Notes: generated by a model not told the origin, from the sequence alone. Shown: positions 45,223 through 57,887, counted from the first letter of the stretch. The stretch: 64,000 bases of DNA from Cerrena zonata (GCA_038087015.1 JASBNA010000004.1:868001-932000), one strand, 5' to 3'. Program-made: numbers and translations.

Positions 45223-45849
45223 GTTGTCAAGCAAGAAGGAAGACCTGGTAAGGACTTGTCAGATATTGTTACAGCTGGAAGACATTTAGTGCAGTATATT
45301 TCGGATACTGTTGTATCATAGGCTCGCATCACACTCGGCAACAAAATGCTGGTGCTCGCAAGATGAATATAAAGTTGACATCCCCACTTCTGTGATGACG
45401 TCGAGTTGCACACTCACTTTACACCTATTTCTTTCGATCAAATCATGTAGTCACAGGTCGTATGTGTTGACCTTTGGATGGAACAAAGACAAGCTGTCTT
45501 TAGTTGTACAGGCGGGGACCAGGCAGTTGCATGTAAAGACCTACAGCCTGTAAAACAGGAAGCTCAGACTCCAAATATTTGCTTGCACGCGACCAGAAAA
45601 TCAGACACGATCACATGGACCCCACGTGGGAGCAAGATCGGCGATCGCGGAGGCATCACAATCGGGAAATCTTGCCTTCCACTCACGGTTGGCCTCTTTC
45701 CCCAAAAGAGGCTTGACAAATACTCATTCTGCATCATGTAGCGAAGGATTCTCGACAGCAACGTCAACCAAATTTCGCACAATGGTCGTTGTACATAACC
45801 TGCCCGTAGGGCCACGTAGGCTTTCATTCCTCTCTCACCTATCATCACG
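45223..45849. other. divergent promoter of MDM31 and the methyltransferase gene
   Basis: This 627-bp spacer lies between two start codons on opposite strands. Open frames in it are short and overlapping, with no recognisable content. Confidence 0.45.
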
Positions 45850-47491
45850 ATGCAAATCCCAGAACAAGTTTTGCAAGTTGGTTATAACCTCCTAGACAAG
45901 GTGAGTTTGGGTTAAGCAATAGCATCATGGTAAAAAAGGACTTGATATTTAATCATTGTTGCTCTAGGGTCTTGTTCCTGACGTCATTCTAAGGATTGTC
46001 ATTCGTGCTTTGTTACGACAGCGCCTTCGTGAAATTGATCACGGCTCATTTGAGCGCAATCATGAAGCCAAGATGCAATGGATTGAAGGTGTCCGGGCTA
46101 GAACACAAATCGCAGACTTGACAGAGAAAGCCAATGAGCAACATTACGAAGTACTCGACTCCCTCTCCGGCCGTCTGAATTCTTCTCATATGTATCCAGG
46201 TATCGACCGAGTTTATACTCTCGTGCTTGGGCTATTATGCGAAATATTCATCTTGCTACTACCCTACCGGCAAAGAGACGCTAGATGAAGCTGAAGTGCT
46301 GATGATGGAAAGCTATTGTACTAGAGCCAAACTTGCGGACGGTCAACATATTTTGGACTTAGGCTGCGGTGCGTTCAGTATAGATGATGTTCAGTAATTC
46401 CTCATCCATAAGGATAGGTTGGGGGAGCCTCTCCCTATATCTGGCCCAGGTTTGTTTCCCTCTCGACTTCAGGTGTGATATTCTATATTCATTACTGCCA
46501 TAGAAATACCCCAAGGCACATATCACTAGTTTATCCAATTCAGCGACGCAGAAGGCGCACATAGATCAGACCGCAAAGACGCGTGGTTTGGGTAACATCA
46601 CTGTATGTCTGATTCGTGGTGCAGATAACCTGTACTCAGACTATCTGTAGGTCATCACGGCCGACGTCAATACTTTTACCTTCAATGAGCCCGGAAAGTA
46701 AGTACTTGTCATTATTTTATGGCTCTATACTTTCATTCATCAATTATTCAGGTTTGATCGTATTCTTTCTATCGAGGTTGGTCATATGAAGTTTACCAGT
46801 TACCTGATCTGAATACAAACCGTGTCGCGCAGATGTTCGAACACATGAAGAATTACAAACTTCTATTGGCGAAGGTTTCCTCTTGGCTGAAGCCAAAGAA
46901 AGAAGCCAGCGATGAGGATGCGTTGCTTTTTATCCACATATTCTGTCATCGCAACACTCCATACCACTTTGAGTCAGGCGATGGATGGATGGCTCAGATG
47001 TTCTTCTCAGGCGGGACCATGCCCTCACACGACCTCTTTGTGCGCAATCATCTTGAAAGACCTGATCTATGCGATTCTAGCTGATATTTTTGCAAATAGT
47101 TGTACTTCCAAGACGACCTTGCTCTCATCAGGAGCTGGTATGTCAACGGCCGCAATTACTCGCTTACTTGCGAGGACTGGCTGAAGAAGCAAGATCGTAA
47201 CGCTGGACAAGGCATCCTGGAACTAGAGAATGATGCTGTAGCGAAGGGTCTCGATCGTGATGAAGGCCGAAAGGCGTTTTACAGGTATGCAACAACTCTT
47301 TTACTCCTGAAGCAGTCCATACTTAATATCCTACTTGATAGATTCCGCGTATTCTACATGGCCTGCTCTGAGCTGTTTGCAATGAACGGAGGACAAGAGT
47401 AAGTGGTATAAATACAATCATGAACTACTTTACTGATAATGGATACAGGTGGGGTGTAGGGCATTACTTATTTAAACGCAAGGACAGCTAG
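45850..47491 (+). CDS. SAM-dependent methyltransferase, cyclopropane-fatty-acid-synthase/CNMT-like
   Basis: About eleven short exons from ATG 45850 to the TAG at 47489-47491 join in phase into roughly 350 residues. The CFA-synthase layout is clear: YPTGKETLDEAEVLMMESYC, the SAM motif LDLGCGWGSLSLYLAQKYP (interrupted by an intron in the second Gly), then SLSNSATQKAHIDQTAK, FDRILSIEMFEHMKNY, and C-terminal WYVNGRNYSLTCEDWLKKQD and the end GVGHYLFKRKDS. Relatives methylate lipid double bonds (CFA synthase) or amines (plant coclaurine N-methyltransferase); fungal members have no settled substrate. Its stop lies 32 bp from that of the convergent P450. Confidence 0.9.
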
Positions 47492-47523
47492 GTATGGTAG
47501 CTATGACAATACAGTGAGTGATG

Positions 47524-49155
47524 CTAGAGATTGCTACCGGATACAAATGTCGTTTTCCAAGTGCGTTTCGCAACTCGGACAAATACTTCGTCTTTCGGAT
47601 ACATAACAAAACTGGGAACAGTTCGTGACGCATCAGCTTCCAGTGGTAGGCCGTCGATTGGATTCCCAGATGTTGTTTCTGCTGTGATGTCCAAGAGTCT
47701 CAGGCAGAGTATGAGGAATATCTTCACTTCGTATAGAGCGAATTCCCTGCCTTTGCACTATAAAACGGAAGATAAGTACGCTCTTCAACTCTGACTGATA
47801 ACAATGGACACATACCACATGTGTTCCACCTCCAAAAATACCCAGAGGCACCGTCCTTGATTTCCCGTCCTCCTCTTTTGCAGCACTACAGCCTACGAAG
47901 CGGTCCACTTGGAAAGTATCCGGGTCCTCAAAAACTTCCTCCGACATGTTCACAGCATAACTGTTTCCAATCACCACATCCCCGGCATGTGCCATTAATG
48001 ATGGTGTGAGGTCATCCGAAGAGAACTCTGTATCCTCCAACACATCACGAATCATCACCGCAGCATTCCAAAGCCGCAAGGTTTCCATTATGGCTGACTC
48101 GAGGAGCGGGAACGAAGACACGCCCAGTCTCTGCGGTGGTGCCGAGAGTAATGTTTCTAGGTCACCGAATTCGACATCAATGGCATGGTCAATCTCTCTT
48201 CGTACACGTAGAAACGCTCTCGAGTCGCTCAGAAGATGAAGGAATAGCCATGCAACGATACGATGGGTATTGGAATGAAGACCAAATAGGAACATGACAA
48301 AAGCTCCTTGGGCATCTTCTGGGCGAATGAATGACTTGGCATCTCGTAAGCTCCGAATCATCTGGGTAATTCCATCTGGGATGTCCTTGACGCCTACTTC
48401 GTCGTCCCAGCATTCTTCAAAGTAAGTGCCCATTTTCGCCTTTAGGATGTTCCTGGCTTCACTGACAGTTCGTGGGATGAATATTGTAGGACCAAATAAA
48501 CGGGACATTTTCGCGTCTACAGTCTGGAATTCCTCGTAACTGTCCAGAGGGAAGTGTTCACCGAAAATAGCGACCGAAACTGCATCATAAAGTGCCTTGC
48601 CAACAAATCTCTGTAGAGGAATTCGTTCTGTCGGTGAGGAAAGGGTAAAATTCTGGATATGTCGCCAAAGATGAGTGTTGAAGGTGGGAGAGAATACCGG
48701 AATCGTTCTATTCGAGAATGTTCTCGCAACGTATGTGGTTAATCTGTCAATGAGTGTCACAGGTATATGTTCCTTCACTCCTCCCAACGCCTCAAGTACT
48801 TGTTGGTCGGGCATGTGAAGCGTCTTTGGTGTATCCCGCACAATACGCAGAATTCCATCGAGGTCGTTTGCTACGATGACCCTTCGTCCAGCGAGACGAA
48901 CTTGGTAGGTGGAACCGCGCTGTGTCCTATGAAATATGTTATAAAGTCAAATAACATATCTTCTCGATGAAGCAGTACTTACTGTTGCCGTCTCAGGAAC
49001 CCGATGGGATCCAAACCGAACCTTATGGCATCATCATACCAGGGCATGAATATGCTCACGCTCGACGGAATCTTCAGTCGACGATGTACCCCATCCCGAA
49101 CGTCAAGCCAGAGGCCAAAGAGGACGATGAACAGCAGGAGGACGACTGCAGTCAT
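47524..49155 (-). CDS. cytochrome P450 (CYP7/CYP8-like microsomal type)
   Basis: Exons from ATG 49155 join through introns at about 48928-48983 and 47756-47815 into about 500 residues. The N-terminal anchor is TAVVLLLLFIVLFGLWLDV-type (residues 2-18). The core has AFVMFLFGLHSNTHRIVAW for the I-helix without the usual acid-Thr pair (it has HSNTH), the K-helix ESAIMETLRLWNAA with ExxR, and the heme loop FGGGTHVCKGREFA, in which the heme Cys is the first residue after the last intron. The GGGxHxCxGRxFA form is typical of sterol 7/12-hydroxylase-like and prostacyclin-synthase-like P450s. Substrate unknown. Confidence 0.92.
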
Positions 49156-50086
49156 GGTTGCAAGTAAAGTGGTACGAGGCGCGTTTAAAATTCGATTGTT
49201 TCATTCCGGAAGTACTAAAGTGAGCTTAACATAGACCGATCAAATGATATCACTGTCATGGAATTGGGTTCTCCGATAAGTTCTCACAGCAGTGTGTCTA
49301 AAGCGCGCAGGGGTATCCGTGTTCTGTCGGTGTATGCGTTCGAGTAGCTGGGGGATCGTCGTATTGTGTATCGCATCACTGTAACCGCAGGTTTGCTGTA
49401 CCCGATACTTGGTCACATATATAAGGCTTCGAATAGCCGAAACAACGTTCTTCTGCGGATCCATCGCCCCGCAAGTTAGACGCTGTAGCCCACTATTGGT
49501 CGATATTCACAGATTTGAAATTGTTCAAGTTGTCAGGCAATCGGACGCTCCTGTGTGGCTATCCTTGTGCTTTACAATTGAGACTACACGCGCGAGATAG
49601 AGTTAAGTTGGGACCCGGCTTATTATGCTCGACCAGTGCAAGCTATTCGCTAGTTTCCTTTGTAGACCCCAAGAAAGTAAGACAATCGTCACTTGGTGTG
49701 CCAGGGGTATAGTGCTATATATAACTTATTTCCAAATGGTACTTTTATTTCTCTGGTAACTTGGATTATAATAAGATCGACCATATTGGCGTCCTAGTGG
49801 GTAGAATGTAGACTCTCACCCATGTGGCCGTCATAGAATTCGATCACCTTCAACAGTCTCATACTACGAAATTCAACTCGCTGTATAATCGAAAAGAGAT
49901 TCCGGTCATTCTAATGTGAGAGTAATACAAATGTAAACTTGAACTATGAGACCGGTTTAGATAGCTATATGCGCGACGAGAACAATGATTCTAACAATAC
50001 ATCCAGTGACAACGAGAATCCAATAAATTTCATGTGTAAAGCCGTCGTCCCCTCTGACCTCCTCTTCGGTCTTCTTGAATGATGAA
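49156..50086. other. intergenic, no gene seen
   Basis: This 931-bp spacer holds the promoter of the P450 and the 3' flank of ELL. Short open frames have no recognisable content and no repeat or RNA gene is seen. Confidence 0.4.
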
Positions 50087-52469
50087 TCATTCCTCGTCAG
50101 AGTACCTTTCCGCCGCCCTCTTACTCTTCACCACCTTGTTGAAGTGTTCCTGAATAACAGTCAACTCCTCGACGGCAGCATCCAGATCCTGTTTGAGCTG
50201 CTTAAGCGCATCTTGGTCATCGATGTCAACATCGATATCCGAATCTGAAGACGCGTCCTCGTCTTCGAGCAATTTCGTGATATAGGTATGTGCCTTATAG
50301 TGCTTTGTCCAGAGCGCCATATAAGGTTTGTACCTCTCATTGTACAGCTTCTTAAGGCTACGCTCATCATCAGGAAGCTTGAGTGGTCCATTATCACGAG
50401 GTCGACGAGACTTCTTCGGAGGAGCTGAAGAAACAACGGGAGAAGTAGGTGCTGCAGGAGCTGCGGAACGAGGCGGTTTGGGAGGTGTGGACTCCTCGTC
50501 TGAGGATGTAAAATGAGGAGACTTTCGTCGCTGCTTCGATGAGCCACTCCTGTGACTTTGTTGAGCAGACTGGGTATTTCGTGAGTGCGAAGAGGAAGAG
50601 GAAGAGCTAGCTGCTATGCGATCCTGCGCAGAGACTTTGTGATGAGCTAGTGGAGAGCGAGCGGGAGGAAGAGGTGAGTGTGATGATAGTGAAGGCATAG
50701 GTGAAGCTTCCTTCTTGATTGAGCGTGAGGGGGGACGAGCAGCCGCGTCCTGTGTTGCGGTAGATGGTTTATTAGGGAGCGAAGGTGTGCGTTGCTGAGC
50801 TGGGGTATTTGTACTCGACGTCCCAATTGTATCGCCAATTTTTCGTCTCTTCAGCATGGGCCTCGGTCGATCCCTATCTCTGTCGGACATCTCCGTGTCG
50901 TGCTCATCACGAATAGCAGGTGCTTTACGTTTAAAACTGATTTCCTGCTTTTCAGTTTTGACCTCCCCAGCGTGGGAGTGAGAGGCAGGCGGTACAGGCT
51001 CTCGGGGTTTAGGAGGTAGACGTGCTGAGCCTTTGTCAGCGTTGGAGCTCGAAGGTGCACGGTCGCGGTCATGAGACTGTGGTGCATGGGAGGTAATTGT
51101 GAAGTCGGGTTTCCGGGGTAACGAGGAGGGGCCAGTTGGAGAGTCATCGAGATCGGGCGGCGATGGAGTGTTGCTCCCCGCTTTGCTCTTGTATCCAGAA
51201 CCAGGAGGTTTCCTTAGAGCTCGGACAACGGTACCACTTCCTGCGTGAACAGGAGGGGGATCTGGTCTTGATCTATTGGGTTGAACACGTTCGTCTCTAG
51301 CAGTGATCGTGTCGTTATTCTTTCTCGGAGGAGCTTCTGCCGCTTTCTTCTTCTTAACATCTCGAGAGATGATCCCCCTTTTCGGCTCCGTGCCTGAAGT
51401 GATAGAACCTGCGGCATTTGTTTTCGAAAGATCCCTATAGATAGCATGCTGCCACTGAGGATCCGATTCAGGTATCTTCAGCATAGCATAGTGCTTGCGG
51501 CACTCTCGAGCAAGTCTAGTACGCTCGTCGTCAGAAAGTCGTTCCCATTCGTATGGTCGAATCTCTGTCCACGTCCTTGTCATAAGATGCCAGGTTCTTT
51601 TGGCATCGGGACCTTGTTGACCGTTAGCAGTACGCCATACAGCACACTAAGATCTCAGTTGGTAAATATAAACATATAGTGCGAATGAGATTTGATCTTA
51701 CGGTCTTGAGAATTTCAGTGAGCTCCTTCTTCTCCTGCGGACCCCCATCGCGACCTGCAACGAGCCTCATGACCTCGGCTGTATCGCGAGGTTGTAAGGC
51801 GATACAGTGAATAAGCCTTCGTCGTATCGACGAATCACCATAAACCTTATATGCCTCTTCACCTGGTGGCAGATTCGGGGTAGCGCTTCGATCCTGTGGT
51901 GATACTCGAGAGTGAGCAGCAGAACCTGCCCCAGTTTTTGCAGACTTCTTTGTAGAAGTAGCTTTAGCTTTCTTTGTACTCGGTTTCGGTAGTACCGGAG
52001 GCTCTGAGAGGACCTGAATCTGCCTTTCTTCTTTCAGTTTCTCGGCAGCTGCTAGTGTATCGCGCATCTTGTTTTGTATTCTCTCTAGTTTAGGCGTGAC
52101 GATGAATTTGCCGATAACATTGGCCTGGAGTTTGAGAGGTGCATTCGGCTTAGCAGCGGTAGATGTCCGCAAGTACAATTCATGAGGTATATTTTCCGTC
52201 TGCGACTGCATTGGAAAGAATTTGTCTCCAATCCACAATCCCTATATGTCCAATAAGATCTATACCTATATTTAACGATTAAGGGAAGTACGTACGGGAT
52301 TCTCAGACATCTGGACCTCTAGATTAGGTTGACCGAGGCTGTCCTGCAATGCCTCTAGAGTCTCTGGAGACATCCTAATGATCATACCCTTCTTTGGCTC
52401 GGTGGTAGTAGTGTCTCCAATTCGTGAATAGCCATGAAGAGACAGCGTTCCTTGTCCAGGGAGTGGCAT
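50087..52469 (-). CDS. ELL: RNA polymerase II elongation factor ELL
   Basis: Exons 52296-52469, 51702-52241 and 50087-51646 encode 757 residues. The N-terminal ELL domain spans about 1-230 and ends with SIRRRLIHCIALQPRDTAEV. WHLMTRTWTEIRPYEWERLS follows after the second intron, as in other ELL proteins. The middle 300 residues are Pro/Ser/Lys-rich and disordered. The last 100 residues are an occludin/ELL domain: LKKLYNERYKPYMALWTKHY, KAHTYITKLL, ALKQLKQDLDAAVEEL and VIQEHFNKVVKSK. ELL suppresses Pol II pausing and belongs to the super- or little elongation complex, working with EAF. Confidence 0.92.
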
Positions 52470-53217
52470 GGTGAACTGACGTTCGTGAATACGGTAGACC
52501 AGAGGCTACACTGCTTCGTAATTGAGTGGTCGTCAGTTGTCGTGTCTTAGAAAACGGCAAGACGAGTTCCAGAGTGTAGTGTTGGTGTTGGTGGCTATGG
52601 TTAGAGAACCGAGTCGACGTCGGTGTGGCAATCGTCGCGGTTGCGTTGACCGTCCTCAGGATGTCCGCCTCCGGTGGACACAAGGTCAGTATTGTACTCT
52701 AGGCGCCCAACCCAAGGACACAGGCGCTCATTTCAATAATGGCCCAAACTTTTTACTTCCGTTTGCCTTCCTCCTTATCTTCTTCCTCTCGCCCCTGAGG
52801 ACCCATAACAAGTTGGTACTCGCTGCGGCATATTTTTGCTATCCTTGAGCTTGGCTATGGGCAATGTATTGTACTTCTCTTCTGACAAGCATTCATCGCC
52901 TATGCCCGTCTTATGCACAGCAGCAGTCGGGAGAAAGCGCTGAGTTTAGCTACATTTCCCCATGCTCCGAAGGCCAGGGTGATACTTAACAGCATCGATT
53001 GTCACTGTGTTGCTTTCTATCTTGCAACAGAACCACGAACGATACTAAATCGCCTCATTGCTTCAGCGTGCAGATACATATATCTCTGCGCATATACTGA
53101 ACGTTGTCCACCCTTCCTTCGATCTATCAGCTAAGATTGCACCCGGCGTGGAGAGCCTTATCGACTTGCACACCACCCTTCTCATCGAATCTTCTATAAT
53201 TTCCCCTTATACGCACT
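52470..53217. other. divergent spacer upstream of ELL
   Basis: This 748-bp region separates the ELL start from the first predicted exon of the CBM35-like gene. It contains several ATGs and short frames without recognisable content. An upstream signal-peptide exon of the CBM gene could be hidden here, but I could not place one. Confidence 0.4.
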
Positions 53218-54053
53218 ATGCTCAAATTGGGTTCTCAGAACAACATAGCCTCAGGAGTACGCCTCCAGTTCTTTCAAGAAAGATTGATCGACTGACGAGA
53301 GATCGGCCTGTAGCTCCGGTTCAACACATCTCTCCTTTCTGAAATTGCCCTCCCTTCTCACGTAAGGGGTGCCCTGAGCGATACCTCCAAGGCTGTTCAG
53401 AGCAAAGGTGACGCCTCCTCAACTGGGAGCGCTGGTCAGCAAGCTCCTGGAGTACCTCAGTCTGGAAGTGGAGCAAGTTCAGGCCAATCACTCCAGGGAA
53501 GTGGAGGCAATTCCAATCAGACTCAAACTCCCTCTGGTGGCGGGGACGGGTCTGGAGAAGGCCAAGCAACGAGCACCACCGTCTCAACTCCGCCTAAAAT
53601 CAAGTTCAAGTTCTATCATGCTGATGCATCTTATAACATCCGGACTGGACGCGCCAGTGTTCGTGAAGTGTACCCCGGTTGCAATGTTGTTGGATGGATA
53701 GGCTCTGACAATAGTACCCTCACATTCACTAACATTGATGGAGGTACCACCGGAGGTACACGAATGATTCAGGTCCATTATATCTGTGCTGGCGGCACCC
53801 GGGATGCTTGGTTCAGCGTGAACGGCGGAGCTGCCAAGAAATTTACTTTACCGTCCACAGGAAAGGCAAGTATTTATACTCGCGTACTCCCGTATGTAGG
53901 GCCTAACGTCCACGATAGAAATGGGATGACTTTAGTTTCGACTTCAAAGTCCCTTTGGACGGGTTCGATGCTGGTAAAAAGAATATATTGACAATCTCCA
54001 ACCCTGAGGGATGGTCTGCAGACTTCTGGCGTATCGGAGTTGAACAGAAATAA
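53218..54053 (+). CDS. CBM35-like carbohydrate-binding domain protein with Gly/Ser linker
   Basis: Exons 53218-53256, 53314-53865 and 53919-54053 encode 241 residues. Residues about 35-90 are a Gly/Ser/Gln-rich linker. From about residue 98 lies a beta-sandwich module: FYHADASYNIRTGRASVREV, NVVGWIGSDNSTLTFTNID, RMIQVHYICAGGTRDAWFSV and the last strands KNILTISNPEGWSADFWRIG, the C-terminal signature of CBM35/CBM6-type galactose-binding modules as found at the end of fungal alpha-galactosidases. No catalytic domain is present. The second intron (53866-53918) has a GC-AG boundary. The first exon is tentative: it yields no signal peptide, though a CBM protein should be secreted, so an upstream start is likely missing. 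Confidence 0.7.
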
Positions 54054-54975
54054 GTATCTAGTTTTCCCCTCACTGTTACCGTAGCAATGTACAGTGTACT
54101 ATGTCTTTCACCTTGTACCCGAACGATATGCTGTAAATTATTCTCCAAGCTGTATTAGGTGAGTACCGTGTTATTCGCATCCATAAATGCACCAACTCAT
54201 TCAATACATCCTTAGTGTGCATTACAGTGAATGTGATTGTTTCAATTGTTACGCAATATCCTGGTCCTGTCATTGGTTCCTTCAGCCAAGCACAAATCAT
54301 ACTCAACTCACCCTCGAGCTAACTACGATATATTGGCTAACTCACTTTCTAGCGACATCACTGAGATTAACATCCGTGAGAAGCTCGGTGACTGCAGCGG
54401 GTCGAAGCGCTCAAGCTGGCATTCCTGACAGAACACTAAAAGTTTATTGGCAAGTGAGCCCACTCTTGAATTTCCGCAACTGAAATGCCTCCCAACTCTA
54501 TACAAATCATGCACGTTTTCTACTTCTAGGTGCGGCGTTTGAGCTTGCTGAAGCTTTTTTAGTCTCATGCATACCTTTACCTCGATGTGCGTGTGTCAAG
54601 ATGCTATCTTTGCACGAACTTTGCACATTGGTGCTAACACTACCAACTTTTGATGCGACTAGCATAGCTTCTATAAGCTCATAAGCTATATCATGGTACG
54701 CAATAACAGTTTGCCGATGAAAGAAACCCGCTGCAGTGACATTCTAGTAGAATTTGTTCGGCCCCTGTATGCATGACCGAAGCCTCCCGGGGCACCGTAC
54801 ATATGCAGTCCCTTGAGAGGTTCGGTCTTCATTTAGTACATCATCCCATACAACGGAGATGGCCCTCTGCTAGATTGAGTGGTCGATCTTATAGCGTATA
54901 TATCGCCCAAGCACTAGACACCTGATTCACTTCATATTCCCCCACTTCCCTCTCGATATCCTCCTCCCCTCCGCC
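54054..54975. other. intergenic, no gene seen
   Basis: This 922-bp spacer holds the 3' flank of the CBM35-like gene and the promoter of the second P450. A 98-codon frame at 54187-54483 begins with ATG but has no recognisable content. A TATATAT box lies at its right end. Confidence 0.4.
54897..54903 (+). promoter_or_regulatory. TATA box of the second P450 gene
   Basis: TATATAT lies 73 bases upstream of the ATG at 54976, followed by a strongly pyrimidine-rich leader (runs of C and T up to the ATG), as in highly expressed or inducible fungal genes. Confidence 0.45.
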
Positions 54976-57186
54976 ATGCCTTCGACACTTGTTTGGGGTG
55001 TCGTATTGGGTTTCGCTGTATGGGCCATCCTCAAACTAAGCAAGACTGGCTCGCGGGAGCCAGGTCTTCCTCCTGGTCCACCGACCACTCCCATCCTGGG
55101 TAATATGTTGATATTCCCTCGCAGTCATGTTCATCTCAAGTACGTTCGATTTCTCCTGGATCCGAATTATACTCACCGCCTGTTAGATTTACGGAGTGGG
55201 CAAGACAATACGGAGAGCTCTATTCGGTGACGACTCTTCCTCATTCTTGCTCTCACCGATTCACTAACGGACAGGCGATTCATTAGCTCAAAATTGGCGG
55301 TGCGACATTGGTTGTGATTTCGAGTGCCAAGATGATTCGTGAAGTCCTGGACAAGCGAAGCAGCACCACATCAGATCGCCCTAATTATCACGTTGCAACA
55401 CGCGTCAACAGCAACCTTGACATGCCCTGGACAAAATACGGTACGTTACACTGCCGTCAATTTCTATGAGAGATAAATGAAATTAACCAAAGTGTCCCAT
55501 ATTGCTTAGGTCCGGTGTGGCGGAATTTGCGTCGGGCTGCCCATGATATCCTCATGAAGAGTGCTTGTGATAGACACATTCCTATTCAACGTGCTGAAGC
55601 CATCAAGCTTGCTGTTGACCTTCTGGACCGGCCTGAAGTGAGTAATCATCGGAAGATTCAACGGTTCCTGAATCCTAACTTAATACTTGGCCTCCGTCAT
55701 AGGGCTTCTTCACTCATATCGTCCGATACTCCTCGTCCGTCATCCTCTCGGTCTGCTTTGGAGTTCACTGCCCGACGTTCGAAAATACATTCATCGAAGA
55801 GTTCTATAACAACCAAAGGCACTGGGACAACCTGTTGAAACCCGGTAATTCGCCGCCGGTCGATGTCTTCCCGATCTTGAAATACGTCCCTGAACGATGG
55901 GCCTCATGGAAGGGAGAATGCGATTTCGTTGGAAGAGCACAGCGAAAGCTTTGGCAAGGTTTGATGAAAGAATGTGTGGCTCGTATGAAGGCTGGTAAAC
56001 GAAATGATTCCTTCATGGAATACATTGTTGACCGTAAAGATAAATATGGTCTCAATGACGAGGAAGTTGGGTAAGTCCCGTCTTTCACAAGATAACCAGT
56101 CTATCGTTGTTTAAATTGACGGCATTTAGATGGCTCGGATTCGCATTGGTCGAAGCTGGCGCAGACACAACCTCGGTCTACTTCCAGTTCTTTATTCTCA
56201 TGATGACAGCCTTCCCAGAGGTCAGGAAACGAGCCCAACAAGAGATCGACGACGTTGTTGGCCCTAACAGGCTGCCTATGCTTGAAGACTTTGAGAACTT
56301 GCCCTATGTGAATGCCGTAGTGAACGAGGTACGCTTCCCGTTCCGAGATACAATTCTGATCGGGGTACTGATTCGGCCACTGTCCAAAGGTGATTCGTTT
56401 CCGCCCAATCACCCCAACCGCCGTTCCCCACGCTACCACAACAGATGAACAGGTAAGTTATTTTCATCTCATGTCGAACGATTTTGAGATTGAGCGATAC
56501 GCAAGGTCGGACAATATGTCATCCCCAAAGGCGCCACTCTCTTTATGAATGTTTGTAAGTGAACGCAACTGTAATTCATATGGCGATGTCTAATCGACAT
56601 CGGTAACTCTCTAGGGGGCGTTTATCATGATCCCGAGTACTACGAAGATCCTGAGGTCTTCAACCCTGACCGTTTCATGAAAACACCTTTCGGAACCAAG
56701 CCTGGTGCCGACGATACTGCATTCCGAAATGACTTTGTTTTCGGAGCTGGGAGGGTATGTATATGATGTCAGTTTATAAGTAGATAGGACTAACTCTTAC
56801 GCCACGCAGCGTATTTGCCCTGGAATGCACCTAGCAAACAACTCGATCGTGAGTACAGCTATCTACCAAAAGGAAATTGTTATCTAATTACTTTCGATCG
56901 TAGGCCTTGGTCGTGACAACCCTATTGTGGACGTTCGATTTCAACCCTGCGAAAGATCCTGTCACAGGAAAAATAATTCCTGCCGATCCAAACAAGATAT
57001 CAGAGGTGAGTCGTCCCCGGATCTCAAAGTTTTATTTTACTGAAGTGTCCATAGGGTATCATCTTGACTCCCGAGCCTTACAAGACCGATATTCGTCCCC
57101 GAAGCCAAGCAAGAGCAGAGTTCATCCGTAAGGAGTTTGCTGCTGCTCGACCCACGTTCGAACAATTCGAGCGCTCCTCATTGTAA
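54976..57186 (+). CDS. cytochrome P450 (fungal O-methylsterigmatocystin-oxidoreductase-like type)
   Basis: About eleven exons from ATG 54976 to the TAA at 57184-57186 encode about 520 residues. The N-terminus has a membrane anchor (VWGVVLGFAVWAILKLS) and the hinge GLPPGPPTTPILGNML. The C-helix reads YGPVWRNLRRAAH, the I-helix WLGFALVEAGADTTSVYFQF has AGADTT, the K-helix region is PYVNAVVNEVIRFRPITP, and the heme loop is FVFGAGRRICPGMHLA. This pattern is common in mushroom P450 expansions (the CYP5xxx groups annotated as O-methylsterigmatocystin oxidoreductase); the name does not imply aflatoxin chemistry. The K-helix ExxR is at a splice junction (E|VIRF), so the E-x-x-R is formed across it. 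Substrate unknown. Confidence 0.93.
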
Positions 57187-57887
57187 TATTATAACATCTT
57201 TCTTGTATGCACAAGTTGCGTGTAAAATAGCATCATTTAGATCACTGACAGTTATTTTTATGACGATCCAAGTTGGTGACGAGAAGAGACAGCTACAATA
57301 CTAGACGATGAAACAAGCCTCCTTCCACATACTGCCACTAGTCAGCACAGCCGCATGTAAGTTGTAGTCTGGTCAGTGGAATAAAACTTCTGTGAACTGG
57401 CGGTATTAGGTGGATGTAGAGAAACGTACTAACAGGGATGTTCGAGGTAGAGTTAGCAAACTTCGCAAGATATGTCCGAAACAATTAAGGAAATAGATTA
57501 CACATCCGTATCTGTCACCTCAGAGTAGGGTATCAGTAGAGGAATAGGATGTACGTATTCATAAGCGATGCCAAAGTCACTGTAGCACAATCTTCCATCG
57601 CCAAAGGATGCTTAGTGGGTAGAGAAAAAGGATGAGGGATGCGATAGAGAGAGGAAAGTAAAACTATAAAGATTGAAATGAGAGAAATGTCAAAAAGAAA
57701 GAAAGAAAAACCAAAAAAAGAAAAACAGAATACAGGCTTGCTATGCTGTTATACATGATGAATGTCTTCACGTAAATCAACAACAATCGCACAACGAAGA
57801 AACGAGAGCACACCGAATAAACCAAAAGCGGCTAGAAAGAACCCATATTCCACCCGAATAAGTAAGCATAAACACCAATGTTGTTCA
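57187..57887. other. convergent 3' flanks with a purine tract
   Basis: This 701-bp region lies between the stops of the P450 and the LIM-RhoGAP gene. It contains an A/G-only-like tract of about 38 bases at 57692-57729. No gene is recognised. Confidence 0.4.
57692..57729 (+). repeat. A-rich purine tract (GAAA-type simple sequence)
   Basis: A run of A and G with imperfect AAAG/GAAA units and two interspersed CC. On the minus strand it is a T/C tract 160 bases after the LIM-RhoGAP stop codon. Confidence 0.7.
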
